Part shown: positions 31,849-40,448 of the stretch, piece by piece | Position numbering within the stretch: position 1 is the first letter of the stretch | Layout of the letters: each line of letters opens with the position of its first letter | From: Promicromonospora panici | GTDB taxonomy: Bacteria > Actinomycetota > Actinomycetes > Actinomycetales > Cellulomonadaceae | Length of the DNA: 64,000 nucleotides | Direction: 5' to 3' | NCBI RefSeq assembly: GCF_900608595.1 | Contig: NZ_UWYY01000001.1 | Coordinates: forward strand, 248,001-312,000 | The notes under the pieces: model-generated | Told to the model about the DNA's origin: nothing | What the model saw: only the letters and a program-made list of their open reading frames with translations | The model's database searches: none | Translations under genes and position numbers: made by a program

Positions 31849-34073
31849 TGACCACGCCCAACGACGAGCACACGCCGGCCGGGCACACCCCGGACGATGC
31901 CGAGCTGGAAGCCATGTTCAACCGTCCCGCCGCGGACCTCGCCGTCCGTGCCGGCGGGCTGCTGGACCAGAGCGCGGCACCGGCCGACGAGGACAACTCA
32001 CTCTCGGGCGAGGTGATCGACGCCCCGCCCGTCGAGCCCGAGGCATCGCCCATCCCTGCGCGTGTGGTCGAGCACCGCGGGGACCACACTCGGCTGACGG
32101 TGCTGCCGGAGTGGGCCAAGTCGCCGGAAGTGTTCTGGACCGCCGCGCGCCGTGAGGCCGCGTTCGTCGCGTCCTGGACCGCGCACCACGGCATCCGCCT
32201 GCCGTTCGTGTACCTGCCCAAGTTCCTGGCCCGCGCCGGGCTCGGGTTCGGGCTGTGCGTGCGGGGCCTTTCCCGGTGGGTGACCGACGCCGAAAACAAG
32301 GCCACCCGCACGCTGCTCATGGCCGGCGTCCGTGGGACTGCGGAGTGGAAGACGCTCCGTAAGGAGCACGCCGACGGCGTCCGTGCCCGCCTGGGTGGTC
32401 TGGCCGCTGCCGGGTTCACGTCCGGCGTTGCTGGGGTGACGCTGCACACCTACACCGGTCCCGAGGGCCTGACCGTCGCTGCCGTGGCGGCCGGTGCCGC
32501 GGCCGTGACCGCGTTTGGCGTCGTCGGGACGCGCCGCGCTGGCAAGCCGATTGCCGAGGCGCACGAGGGCAAGGTCCCCAAGCTCACCGTTGACGTCGTC
32601 ACGGACGCACTGCTCACCCTCGGGCTGGGTTCGATGGGGGAGGCCAAGCGCGGCAACGCGGAAATCAAGGTGCTGCGGATCTTCCCGACCACGGGCGGCG
32701 TGGAGATCCACATCGACCTCCCGCCCGGTGCCACGGCTGCGGACGTGATCGAGCGGAAGGACCGTTTGGCCTCGGCGCTGCGCCGGCCGATGGACACGGT
32801 GTGGCCCGAGGGCAACCCCAAGGCTCACCCGTCCCGCCTGAACCTGTTCATCGCGGACAAGGGCCTGTCCGAGCGGGACGTCGCTCACTGGAAGTACCGC
32901 ACCAAGGGCCAGACCAACGTGTTCGAGGCGTTCGTCATCGGGGAGGACCAGCGCGGCCGCCCGGTGTCCACGAACCTCATGTACAACAACGGCGTCGTGG
33001 GTGGCCTGCCTGGCATGGGCAAGACGTTCTTCCTGCGCGTGCTGATCCTGGGCGCGTCGCTGGACCCGCGTACCGAGCTGCACATTCACGAGCTGAAGGG
33101 CACCGGCGACCTCATGCCGTTCGCCCCTATCGCTCACGTGTGCCGCTCCGGCGACGACCCGGACGACCTGGCGGCGCTGCTGGCCGACCTGAAGGCGGTA
33201 CAGGCCGAGATGCGCCGGCGGGCCAGGATCATTCGCGGTCTGCCCCGGGACGTGTGCCCGGAGTCCAAGGTCACCGATGAGCTCGCGGCGATCGGTAACC
33301 CGTATGGGTTCAAGCCGCTGCTGTTCGTCATCGACGAGTCGCAGCTCGGGTTCGGTGACCCCACCATGGGCGCGGAGATCTCGGCCCTGACCGAGGACAT
33401 CACCCGCCGTGGCCGCGCCCTGGGGATCATGCTGTGGCTCGCCACGCAGCGCCCGAACAAGGACGCCATCCCGACCGGTATCAGTGCGCTGCTGAGCCTG
33501 CGTGCCTGCCTGCGCGTGGGCGACGTGACCACCAACGACATGGTGCTCGGCACGAGCATGTACAAGGCGGGTCACCGGGCCACGATCTTCTCCCAGGAGG
33601 ACAAGGGCATCGCCCTGCTCGCCGGAGAGAAGTCCGACCCGCAGCTCGTCAGGGGCGCGTTCGTCGACGGCGCCCTCGCGGACAAGATCGTGGAACGGGC
33701 CCGCGCCGTCCGTGAGGCCAAGGGCCTGCTGACCGGGATGGCCGCCGGGGATGAGGCCGCCGACCTGGACCACTCCACGATCCTGGACCACCTCCTCGCG
33801 GTGTGGCCGGAGAACGACCCGGAGTGGCCCAACGGCAAGGTCTGGTCCGAGGTCCTGGCCGCCCGCCTGGCCGAGTCCAAGCCCGCGCTGTACGCCGACT
33901 GGGACGCCACCCAGGTCAACGCCGCCGCCAAGCGGCACGGCGTCGGGTCCAAGTCGATCAAGGGCACCGCGGACGGGCGGCCCGCCGTGCGCCGCGGCCT
34001 GGTCCGCGCCGAGGTCGCCCACGCCCTGGGCGACGACGCCGCACTGCCCGACCCGTCCGACTCGGACGACTGA
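31848..34073 (+). CDS. FtsK/SpoIIIE-like Tra translocase of AICE-3 (TraB-like)
   Basis: 741 residues from the ATG that overlaps the previous stop. The N-terminal 90 residues are acidic. Hydrophobic segments lie at about 118-142 and 183-225. Walker A is GLPGMGKT at 386-393 and Walker B is LLFVIDES at about 491-498. The C-terminal 70 residues resemble a winged DNA-recognition domain (AAKRHGVGSKSIKGTADGRP), as in TraB gamma-type domains that read plasmid clt repeats. It is of a different subfamily from the Tra of AICE-1 and AICE-2, so transfer specificity should differ. Confidence 0.88.
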   Translation: MTTPNDEHTPAGHTPDDAELEAMFNRPAADLAVRAGGLLDQSAAPADEDNSLSGEVIDAPPVEPEASPIPARVVEHRGDHTRLTVLPEWAKSPEVFWTAARREAAFVASWTAHHGIRLPFVYLPKFLARAGLGFGLCVRGLSRWVTDAENKATRTLLMAGVRGTAEWKTLRKEHADGVRARLGGLAAAGFTSGVAGVTLHTYTGPEGLTVAAVAAGAAAVTAFGVVGTRRAGKPIAEAHEGKVPKLTVDVVTDALLTLGLGSMGEAKRGNAEIKVLRIFPTTGGVEIHIDLPPGATAADVIERKDRLASALRRPMDTVWPEGNPKAHPSRLNLFIADKGLSERDVAHWKYRTKGQTNVFEAFVIGEDQRGRPVSTNLMYNNGVVGGLPGMGKTFFLRVLILGASLDPRTELHIHELKGTGDLMPFAPIAHVCRSGDDPDDLAALLADLKAVQAEMRRRARIIRGLPRDVCPESKVTDELAAIGNPYGFKPLLFVIDESQLGFGDPTMGAEISALTEDITRRGRALGIMLWLATQRPNKDAIPTGISALLSLRACLRVGDVTTNDMVLGTSMYKAGHRATIFSQEDKGIALLAGEKSDPQLVRGAFVDGALADKIVERARAVREAKGLLTGMAAGDEAADLDHSTILDHLLAVWPENDPEWPNGKVWSEVLAARLAESKPALYADWDATQVNAAAKRHGVGSKSIKGTADGRPAVRRGLVRAEVAHALGDDAALPDPSDSDD

Positions 34074-34109
34074 CCACCCGACCTCGCACGACACGAAGGG
34101 AGCACCACC

Positions 34110-35210
34110 ATGAGCACCAACCACACTCAGCCTGGCGGCTCACGCCGCCTGGTCCTCGGGGGAGCGGTGTCCGTCGCCGTCATCTCGACCGTGTCCGCCT
34201 ACCTCGCGATGGTCGGGTTCGGCATCGACGTCCTGGGCATGGACCCCGTCACCGCCTACACCACGGCCGGCGTGTTCGAGCTGTCCCTCGTCACCGTGGC
34301 CCTGCTGGCGCGGGAGGCGGCCCGGGACAACCGGCCCGGCGGCACACTGCTCACCCTCACGTGGGCGCTGTCGTCCGCCTCCGGCGTGTTCGCCGCCGTG
34401 CACGAGGTCTACCTCGGGCACCCAGCAGGCGCGGTCGCGTTCCGGTTCATCGTGCCGCTGCTGGCCGCCCTGATGTGGCACCTCGCCCTGATCGGTGACC
34501 GCCACCTCGCCACCGGCGCGTCCTGGTCCAGCATGCGGCAGACCGCCCGCATGCACGCCCTGTTTCTGACCACCGAGGATGCCGTCCGCCTGCACACCCT
34601 CAACGACGGATCCGGGGCCGCCCGCCGGTCGATCGTCCGGGCCGAGGCACGCCGCCGCAAGGCCCGCGCCGTCGCCCTGCGGACCGTCCCGCCCTCCGAG
34701 ATGCGCCACCAGGTGTCCGGGTGGCTCGACTCCCTGTCCGCCGTCTCCGACGCCGTGACCGACGTCGCCCGCCTGCACATCGAGGCCAACAACCGCGTCG
34801 CCGGATACGTGTCCACCCCGGTCATGTCCGACCACCTGTCCGGGCCGGACTACACCGACCGAGCCACTGAGGCTGTCCGGGCCGAACTGGCGGACATCGC
34901 AACGAGCATGGTCGGACTGTCCGCCACGCCGGCGGCCGGACAAACCACCTCCACTGTCCGGGCCGCTGTCCGGCCCAAGGCGGCCCGGACGGTCCGAACG
35001 GCTGGACCCACCAGCGCTGACCGGGCTGTCCGCCTGGGCATCGTGTCCGGGCTGCTGGAGGCCAACCCGGACGCCACCGCGCGCGACGCCCTGTCCGCCC
35101 TCGCGGCCGAGGGGCACCACGTGACCGACCGGACCGCGCGCCGCCTGCTGTCCGACGCCCGCACGGCCGACACGGACACCAGTGCCGACACCGACACTGA
35201 GGCGGCGTGA
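34110..35210 (+). CDS. Spd-like membrane protein with regulatory tail
   Basis: 366 residues. The N-terminal 130 residues form four hydrophobic helices in the DUF2637-like arrangement (LGGAVSVAVISTVSAYLAMV; AFRFIVPLLAALMWHLALIG). The C-terminal 230 residues are soluble, with a terminal helical segment DRAVRLGIVSGLLEANPDAT that looks like a small HTH-type domain also seen in plasmid SpdB2 proteins. It probably works with Tra in spreading. Confidence 0.7.
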   Translation: MSTNHTQPGGSRRLVLGGAVSVAVISTVSAYLAMVGFGIDVLGMDPVTAYTTAGVFELSLVTVALLAREAARDNRPGGTLLTLTWALSSASGVFAAVHEVYLGHPAGAVAFRFIVPLLAALMWHLALIGDRHLATGASWSSMRQTARMHALFLTTEDAVRLHTLNDGSGAARRSIVRAEARRRKARAVALRTVPPSEMRHQVSGWLDSLSAVSDAVTDVARLHIEANNRVAGYVSTPVMSDHLSGPDYTDRATEAVRAELADIATSMVGLSATPAAGQTTSTVRAAVRPKAARTVRTAGPTSADRAVRLGIVSGLLEANPDATARDALSALAAEGHHVTDRTARRLLSDARTADTDTSADTDTEAA

Positions 35211-35211
35211 C

Positions 35212-35538
35212 ATGTCGCCCATCTTCCAGCGCGCCGCCCGGGAGTGGGCCGCGATGCGGTCCGAGTACGGCGACTACCTGGAAGCCCACATCGCCGCCGC
35301 CTACGACGCCACCAACGGCGTCCTACTCAACCCGCGCGGCCGCGCCGCCGGAGTCAGCGAGGAACGCCTGTTCCTCACCGGCGGATCGTTCGCCGCCGCG
35401 TACGCCTCGGAGGAGCTGCGCGAGTTCTGGGCCACCACACCCCGCCTGACCGTCGAGGCATTCGAGCGGGCCTGGGCCGAACGGCTCTGGGCCGCCGAGG
35501 CAGAGGAGCTACCCGACCACTGGCACACCGCCGCCTGA
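35212..35538 (+). CDS. Small AICE-3 protein, unknown
   Basis: 108 residues from an ATG one base after the previous stop. Helical, Trp/Arg/Glu-rich (AAREWAAMRSEYGDYLEAHI; FERAWAERLWAAEAEELPDH). No recognised domain. Confidence 0.55.
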   Translation: MSPIFQRAAREWAAMRSEYGDYLEAHIAAAYDATNGVLLNPRGRAAGVSEERLFLTGGSFAAAYASEELREFWATTPRLTVEAFERAWAERLWAAEAEELPDHWHTAA

Positions 35539-35569
35539 CTCCAATAGCCCGCTACTCGCAGGAGGAACC

Positions 35570-35947
35570 ATGAACCGCAACGACACCATGAGCCCGACCG
35601 AGTACGCCGACCTGGTCCGCGACGCCCGCGCCCTCGTCGCCGCCGTCGAGCGCGGTGTTCGCCGCACCGGCGCCGTGTTCGTCGCAACGATGGGCCTCAC
35701 CGTCGCCGGAACGGCCCTCGGGCTGGACCTGGTCGCCTCGCTCGCCGCCGTGGTCGCCGTGACCGCGTTCACCGCCGCGCTGGTCCTGCTCATGGCCCGG
35801 ATCGCCCTCGGTCCCGCACCCGCCGAGGTAGCCCCACCACCCCCGCCGGCCTCGTCGAGCACCCGGCGAACGGTAGCGAGAGGCCCGCTACCGGTAGCGG
35901 CACCGCTACCGCCAGAACGGCGTGATTCCGCCGAAGTAGCGGGGTAG
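35570..35947 (+). CDS. Two-helix membrane protein, unknown
   Basis: 125 residues. Hydrophobic helices at about 34-54 and 57-77, then a Pro-rich tail (PAEVAPPPPPAS). A GGAGGAACC box precedes the ATG. The 3' end of the gene already contains GGTAGCGG repeats that continue into the intergenic region. Confidence 0.6.
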   Translation: MNRNDTMSPTEYADLVRDARALVAAVERGVRRTGAVFVATMGLTVAGTALGLDLVASLAAVVAVTAFTAALVLLMARIALGPAPAEVAPPPPPASSSTRRTVARGPLPVAAPLPPERRDSAEVAG

Positions 35948-36025
35948 CAGCCTCGACGCTGCACCCCCGAAACACCCTCCACACCCACCACTGAGGGCAC
36001 GGCGGGCCGCTACCGCTACCCGCCG
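35868..36025. repeat. GGTAGCG/CGCTACC repeat cluster before the primase gene, candidate origin
   Basis: CGGTAGCG at 35871, the palindrome GCTACCGGTAGC at 35887-35898, ACCGCTACCG at 35903-35912, GTAGCGGGGTAGC at 35937-35949 and CCGCTACCGCTACCC at 36007-36021. A GC-rich region with many inverted copies directly upstream of a primase-polymerase gene fits an origin of replication. Assignment is inference. Confidence 0.5.
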
Positions 36026-36094
36026 TGCCCCTACCCCACCCATGCCAAAAACAGGCCGCTCACGTGGCCGAATCATCGGAGAGGAACGCCCGAG

Positions 36095-37069
36095 ATGAGC
36101 ACAGCAACGCGCTGGACCAGCACGCACGCGGGCAGCACCACCGCCGAGCACCACCGTGGCGTCCTGCTGGCCACGGCCCTGGAGTACGCCAACCGCGGAT
36201 GGCACGTCTTCCCCCTGACCCCGGGCAGCAAACGGCCGGCCACCCCGCGTCACACCGCCACCGACTGCGACCACACCGACCCGTGGTGCCGCTCCGGGCA
36301 CACCGGCTGGGAACAGCGCGCCACCACCAACCCCGACCGCATCACTCGAGCATGGACCACGGCCGCCTACGGGGTCGGGATCGCGTGCGGCCCCTCCGGG
36401 CTGCTGGTCATCGACACCGACACCCCCAAGCCCGGCACGGCCGCCGCGCTTCCGACGTCGGGTGAGGAGAACCTGGCCTCCCTCGTCGCCGCGCACGACG
36501 GCGCCACGCTCCCGGCCACCTGGACCGTGACCACGCCATCGGGCGGCGTGCACCGGTACTACACCAGCGAGCACCTGACCACACCCCTCGGGAACACGGC
36601 CGGTCGCCTTGGCGCCTTGATCGACACCCGAGGCACGGGCGGCTACGTCGTCGCCCCGCCGACCGTGACCGACACCGGGCGCTACGAGGTCACCGCCGAC
36701 GACCAGGCCGCCCCGCTGCCCGCCTGGCTGGTCAAGCAACTCACACCCCGCCCGGCCGCACCGGTCAGCCCGCGCGAGCTGCGCCCGGTCACGCACCGCT
36801 CCGCCTACCTGCGCGCCGTGCTGACCAGTGAGGCGCGGCACGTGAGCGAGGCCGCCGAGGGCGGCCGCAATCACGCCCTGTTCGCTGCTGCGTGCTGCCT
36901 CGGAGAACTGATCGCAGGGGGCTCGCTGACCGAGGCCGACGCCACCGGAACGCTGCTCGACGCGTGCGCCGGCCACATCGCCGCCGGGGCGTTCACCGAG
37001 GCCGAGGCATTCGCCACGGTCCGCTCCGGCTTCCGTCGCGGGGCCGCCAAGCCTCGTACCGCCGCATGA
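36095..37069 (+). CDS. Bifunctional primase-polymerase (Prim-Pol) of AICE-3
   Basis: 324 residues. Prim-Pol signature: ALEYANRGWHVFPLTPGSKR, then ITRAWTTAAYGVGIACGPSG and LLVIDTDTP with the catalytic D-x-D. TPSGGVHRYY and GTGGYVVAPP follow as in AEP-type primases. The C-terminal 100 residues are a helical PriCT-like segment. It should prime and possibly extend element DNA, replacing the rolling-circle Rep of AICE-1 and AICE-2. A GGAGAGGA box precedes the ATG. Confidence 0.85.
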   Translation: MSTATRWTSTHAGSTTAEHHRGVLLATALEYANRGWHVFPLTPGSKRPATPRHTATDCDHTDPWCRSGHTGWEQRATTNPDRITRAWTTAAYGVGIACGPSGLLVIDTDTPKPGTAAALPTSGEENLASLVAAHDGATLPATWTVTTPSGGVHRYYTSEHLTTPLGNTAGRLGALIDTRGTGGYVVAPPTVTDTGRYEVTADDQAAPLPAWLVKQLTPRPAAPVSPRELRPVTHRSAYLRAVLTSEARHVSEAAEGGRNHALFAAACCLGELIAGGSLTEADATGTLLDACAGHIAAGAFTEAEAFATVRSGFRRGAAKPRTAA

Positions 37070-37116
37070 CCTCGCTCACCCGACCACGTCCGCGCACGCC
37101 GCAGAGGGAGACCGTC

Positions 37117-37329
37117 ATGACCACGAACACTGCCGCCCCCGTCGCTCAAGTGCTGCTCACACCGCAGGAGGTGGCCGACCTGCTCCGCATCCCGGTCCGC
37201 AGCCTGTACGTACAGCGCTCCGCCGGCCGCCCGACACCACCCGGCGTGAAGATCGGCCGTCACCTGCGCTACCGACTCGCCGACGTCGAGGCGTGGGTCG
37301 AGGAGCAGTTCACCCGGAGCGCAGCATGA
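37117..37329 (+). CDS. Excisionase-like HTH protein of AICE-3
   Basis: 70 residues, HTH_17 fold (VLLTPQEVADLLRIPVRSLY, then KIGRHLRYRLADVEAWVEEQ). It has a GAGGGAGA box and its stop overlaps the ATPase start. In the other two elements this kind of gene abuts int; here the 1.8-kb ATPase gene intervenes. It may be the Xis or a replication regulator. Confidence 0.75.
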   Translation: MTTNTAAPVAQVLLTPQEVADLLRIPVRSLYVQRSAGRPTPPGVKIGRHLRYRLADVEAWVEEQFTRSAA

Positions 37330-39134
37330 ACGCCCCGCAGCCGAACCAGACAGCGCCCGACACCCCCACGCCCGACCCCGCGGCTGTTGCCGTGGCGGCC
37401 GATGGCGCCCCGGAGAAGAAGACCGCCGCCTCGGTCCTTGTGGATCTCGCGTTGCAGCGCTACGACCTCGGATGCACCCCGGACGGCGACGCCTACGCCG
37501 TGCCTCGCACGGGCGGGAACGTGGTGCGGATGCTGCGCGGCGGGCGGTCCTCGCTGCGCGCCGAGCTCGCCAAGGCGTACCGGCAGCAGACCGGGGCAAT
37601 TGCCGGTCAGCAGGCCCTGGCTGATGCGCTGCTCGTGCTCCAAGGCACCGCTACCGAGGCCGAATCGGAAGCGGTGCATGTCCGCGTTGCCGAGCATGGC
37701 GGGGCGACTTGGATCGACCTGGGCGACGCCGCCGAACACGTCGTGCGCGTCGGCGTCGACGGCTGGTCCGTCGTCACCGAGGCCCCCGTCCTGTTCCGCC
37801 GCACCGCCCTGACCGGTGCCCTGCCGATGCCCGAGACCGGCGGGAGCCTGGACGACCTGTGGGCGCTGCTGAACGTAACCGAGGCTGACCAGCCGCTGGT
37901 GCTCGGGTGGCTCGTCGCTGCCCTGGGCTGGGCGCACATCCCGCACCCCATGCTCGCTTTGCTGGGTGAGCAGGGCACCGGGAAGTCGTCCGCGACGAAG
38001 AACCTGGTGCAGCTCGTTGACCCGTCTCCGGTGCCGCTGCGCAAGCCGCCTCGTGACGCGGACGGGTGGGTGACCGCTGCTCAGGGTTCGTGGGTGGTCG
38101 GGCTGGACAACCTGAGCACGATCCCGCCGTGGCTGTCGGACTCGCTGTGCCGGGCGGTGACCGGTGACGGCGACGTGCGCCGCGAGCTGTACAGCGACGA
38201 CGGGCTCTCCGTGTTCTCGTTCCGCCGCGTGATCCTCATGAACGGGATTGACGTCGGCGCCATGGCCCCCGACCTCGCAGACCGGTCCATCGTCGTCAAC
38301 CTGGACCGGATCACCGAGGACCGACGCCGGCCGGAATCGCAGCTCGCCACCGCATGGGAATCAGCGCACCCGCGCGTGTTCGGCGCCCTGCTGGACCAGG
38401 TCCGGGCCTGCAGGACACGGATGCCCTCGGTCCGGCTGGGAACTATGCCGCGCATGGCCGACTTCGCCATGGTCCTCGCAGCGCTGGACCAGATCCACGG
38501 CACCGACTCCCTGACTGCGTACAGCGACCAAGCCAACAGTTTGGCCCTGGACGCCGTCACTTCTGACCCGTTCCTCGCCGCCATCGCCGAACACGTGACG
38601 GCCCGTTGGGAGGGCTCAGCTGCCGATCTGCTCGACCTGGTCCAGCCCGATGGCAAGCCCCCGCGATCGTGGCCACGCAGCGCGCGCGGCGTGGCCGGTG
38701 TGCTCAAGCGCAACGCGCCGGCGCTGCGGTCGGCCGGCTGGACCGTGGACGACCTCGGAGCGCACAACCGGCAGAAGGTCACCGTCTGGGCACTCACGCC
38801 ACCTGAGGAAGTGCGGGAACAACACCCGCAACCCCCGCAACCTCCGTATGCCCAGGTCACAGCGTTGCGGGATGCGGGTGTTGCGGGTCAAGCGCGGGTG
38901 TCGCCCGAAGCAACACCCGCAAGCCCAACACCCGCAACCCCCGCAACCCCCGCACGCCGCAACCCTCTGACCAGCACAAACGGGGGTGCGGGTGTTGCGG
39001 GGGACGGATACGGACCATCTCAGGTCGCCGCCTGCCCGGAGTGCGGCGAGCCCTTGGCCGGCCCCGGCTACACCACTCGATGCCGCCCCAAGCACGAAGC
39101 CACCAACCTGGAGGTCACTGACCATGTCGCGTAA
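37326..39134 (+). CDS. P-loop ATPase/helicase-like replication protein of AICE-3
   Basis: 602 residues. Walker A is GEQGTGKS at 214-221. WVVGLDNLSTIPPWLSDSLC holds a Walker-B-like Asp and sensor region, as in DUF927/phage-primase-associated ATPases. RRELYSDDGLSVFSFRRVIL and LADRSIVVNLDRI follow. The C-terminus has a Pro/Gln-rich linker and a Cys motif (CPECGEPLAGPGYTTRC), probably a zinc ribbon. It pairs with Prim-Pol as the likely helicase loader or helicase. Its last 11 bp overlap int. Confidence 0.75.
   Translation: MNAPQPNQTAPDTPTPDPAAVAVAADGAPEKKTAASVLVDLALQRYDLGCTPDGDAYAVPRTGGNVVRMLRGGRSSLRAELAKAYRQQTGAIAGQQALADALLVLQGTATEAESEAVHVRVAEHGGATWIDLGDAAEHVVRVGVDGWSVVTEAPVLFRRTALTGALPMPETGGSLDDLWALLNVTEADQPLVLGWLVAALGWAHIPHPMLALLGEQGTGKSSATKNLVQLVDPSPVPLRKPPRDADGWVTAAQGSWVVGLDNLSTIPPWLSDSLCRAVTGDGDVRRELYSDDGLSVFSFRRVILMNGIDVGAMAPDLADRSIVVNLDRITEDRRRPESQLATAWESAHPRVFGALLDQVRACRTRMPSVRLGTMPRMADFAMVLAALDQIHGTDSLTAYSDQANSLALDAVTSDPFLAAIAEHVTARWEGSAADLLDLVQPDGKPPRSWPRSARGVAGVLKRNAPALRSAGWTVDDLGAHNRQKVTVWALTPPEEVREQHPQPPQPPYAQVTALRDAGVAGQARVSPEATPASPTPATPATPARRNPLTSTNGGAGVAGDGYGPSQVAACPECGEPLAGPGYTTRCRPKHEATNLEVTDHVA
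38813..39003. repeat. Iteron-like CACCCGCAA repeats inside the ATPase gene
   Basis: CACCCGCAA occurs at 38823-38831, 38914-38922 and 38929-38937, with CCCGCAAC copies between. Inverted TTGCGGG copies are at 38881-38887 and 38995-39001. They sit in the low-complexity linker region, just upstream of int. They could be iterons or integrase/Xis arm sites, or simply a codon-repeat Pro/Gln linker. Confidence 0.45.
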
Positions 39135-40329
39135 GCCAATGCCCGTGGGCACCCACGGCAAGATCAACACCACCCCGTACTACAACGGCGCTCGGGTCGT
39201 CGGTAGCGGTAAGACCTGGCACACCCAGGATGGCCACCAGGTCCCCGTCAAGATGCTCCGATGGGCCGCGCGCTGCAGGTTCCGCGACAACGACGGCCGC
39301 ACTCGCCCTGTCGAGGCGTGGGGCGGCACGCGCACTGACGCAGAGCAGCGTCTCCAGACCGAGCTCACCACTCGGAAGCGCACCTCGTCGGACACGATCA
39401 CGGCAGACACGCGACTGGAAGTCCTTGCGGACTACTGGCTGCGAACGAAGGTCGATCCGAGCGGCCGGGCGGTCGGAACGCGCCAGACCTACAGGTACAT
39501 CACGGAGCAGTACGTCGCCCCTGGTCTGGGCGGTCTCCGCCTGCGTGAGTGCACGGTCTCGCGCCTGGAAGCATGGGTAGCTGCTGAGGCGGCAAAGCAC
39601 CCGGCGAATGCGCGGATCGCGCTCACCTGCCTCAAGGGCATGCTGGACACTGCTGTGCGTGAGGACGCGATCAGCGTCAATCCCGCGCGCTCGGTCACCC
39701 CGGTTCCCGCCACGCTATCCAAGGACGTTCGCGCACTGGATGTCGCCGGCGTCGTCGAGCTGCGCGCGACGCTCGCCGATGACGCCAAGGCGGTGGCACG
39801 AGACCTCCCCGACCTCGTGGACGTCATGCTCGCCACGGGGTGCCGCATCGGGGAGGCGCTGGCGCTGCGCTGGTCAGAGGTGGACCTTGACGAGCACATC
39901 GTCTACCTGACCGGCACCGTGGTCCGGGAGAAGGGCGTTGGCCTGTTCCGGCAGGACACGACGAAGGGCAAGAAGCCGCGCGGCTACTTGGTGCCGAAGT
40001 TCGCCATGGCGATGCTGGAACGGCGTGCTGCCGAGGTGCCGCCGGGGCCGCTCGGTCTGGTGTTCCCTTCCGCGGTGCAGGGGCTCCGGGAGGGAAGCAC
40101 GGTCGAGAAGCAGTGGCGGAAGTTCCGCGAGCAGCACCCAAAGTGGACGTGGATCACGCCGCACACGTTCCGTAAGAGCGTCGGAACGGCTGTGGAGAGG
40201 GGCGCGGACATTGCGGCTGCCGCAAAGCAGCTTGGGCACGCGAGTTCGGCCATCACGGCGAAGTACTACGTCGCGACGCCGGACGTGGGGCCGGACCAGC
40301 GGGAGATTCTGGAACAGTTCGGCGCCTGA
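39124..40329 (+). CDS. int: Tyrosine integrase of AICE-3 (tRNA-Lys target)
   Basis: 401 residues from the ATG overlapping the ATPase end. Catalytic Arg in LATGCRIGEALALRW, HTFRKSVGTAVE, the His of LGHASSAIT, and Tyr in AKYYVATP. Core-binding domain at about 95-175 (LEVLADYWLRTKVDPSGRAV). The Arg-His-x-x-Arg set is complete. Since AICE-2 and AICE-3 share one attachment core, both integrases must recognise the same tRNA-Lys segment despite different N-terminal arms. Confidence 0.92.
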   Translation: MSRKPMPVGTHGKINTTPYYNGARVVGSGKTWHTQDGHQVPVKMLRWAARCRFRDNDGRTRPVEAWGGTRTDAEQRLQTELTTRKRTSSDTITADTRLEVLADYWLRTKVDPSGRAVGTRQTYRYITEQYVAPGLGGLRLRECTVSRLEAWVAAEAAKHPANARIALTCLKGMLDTAVREDAISVNPARSVTPVPATLSKDVRALDVAGVVELRATLADDAKAVARDLPDLVDVMLATGCRIGEALALRWSEVDLDEHIVYLTGTVVREKGVGLFRQDTTKGKKPRGYLVPKFAMAMLERRAAEVPPGPLGLVFPSAVQGLREGSTVEKQWRKFREQHPKWTWITPHTFRKSVGTAVERGADIAAAAKQLGHASSAITAKYYVATPDVGPDQREILEQFGA

Positions 40330-40448
40330 GAGTCACGCCAGCTGATCGGGCCGCGGGTACCGGAATAGCGTTTGATTCTGGTGCCCGCGGCCCTCGGCGG
40401 CTTCCGCTCGCGGGAGTCCGTGTCAGTGGTGGCGGCTACCTTGGCGAT

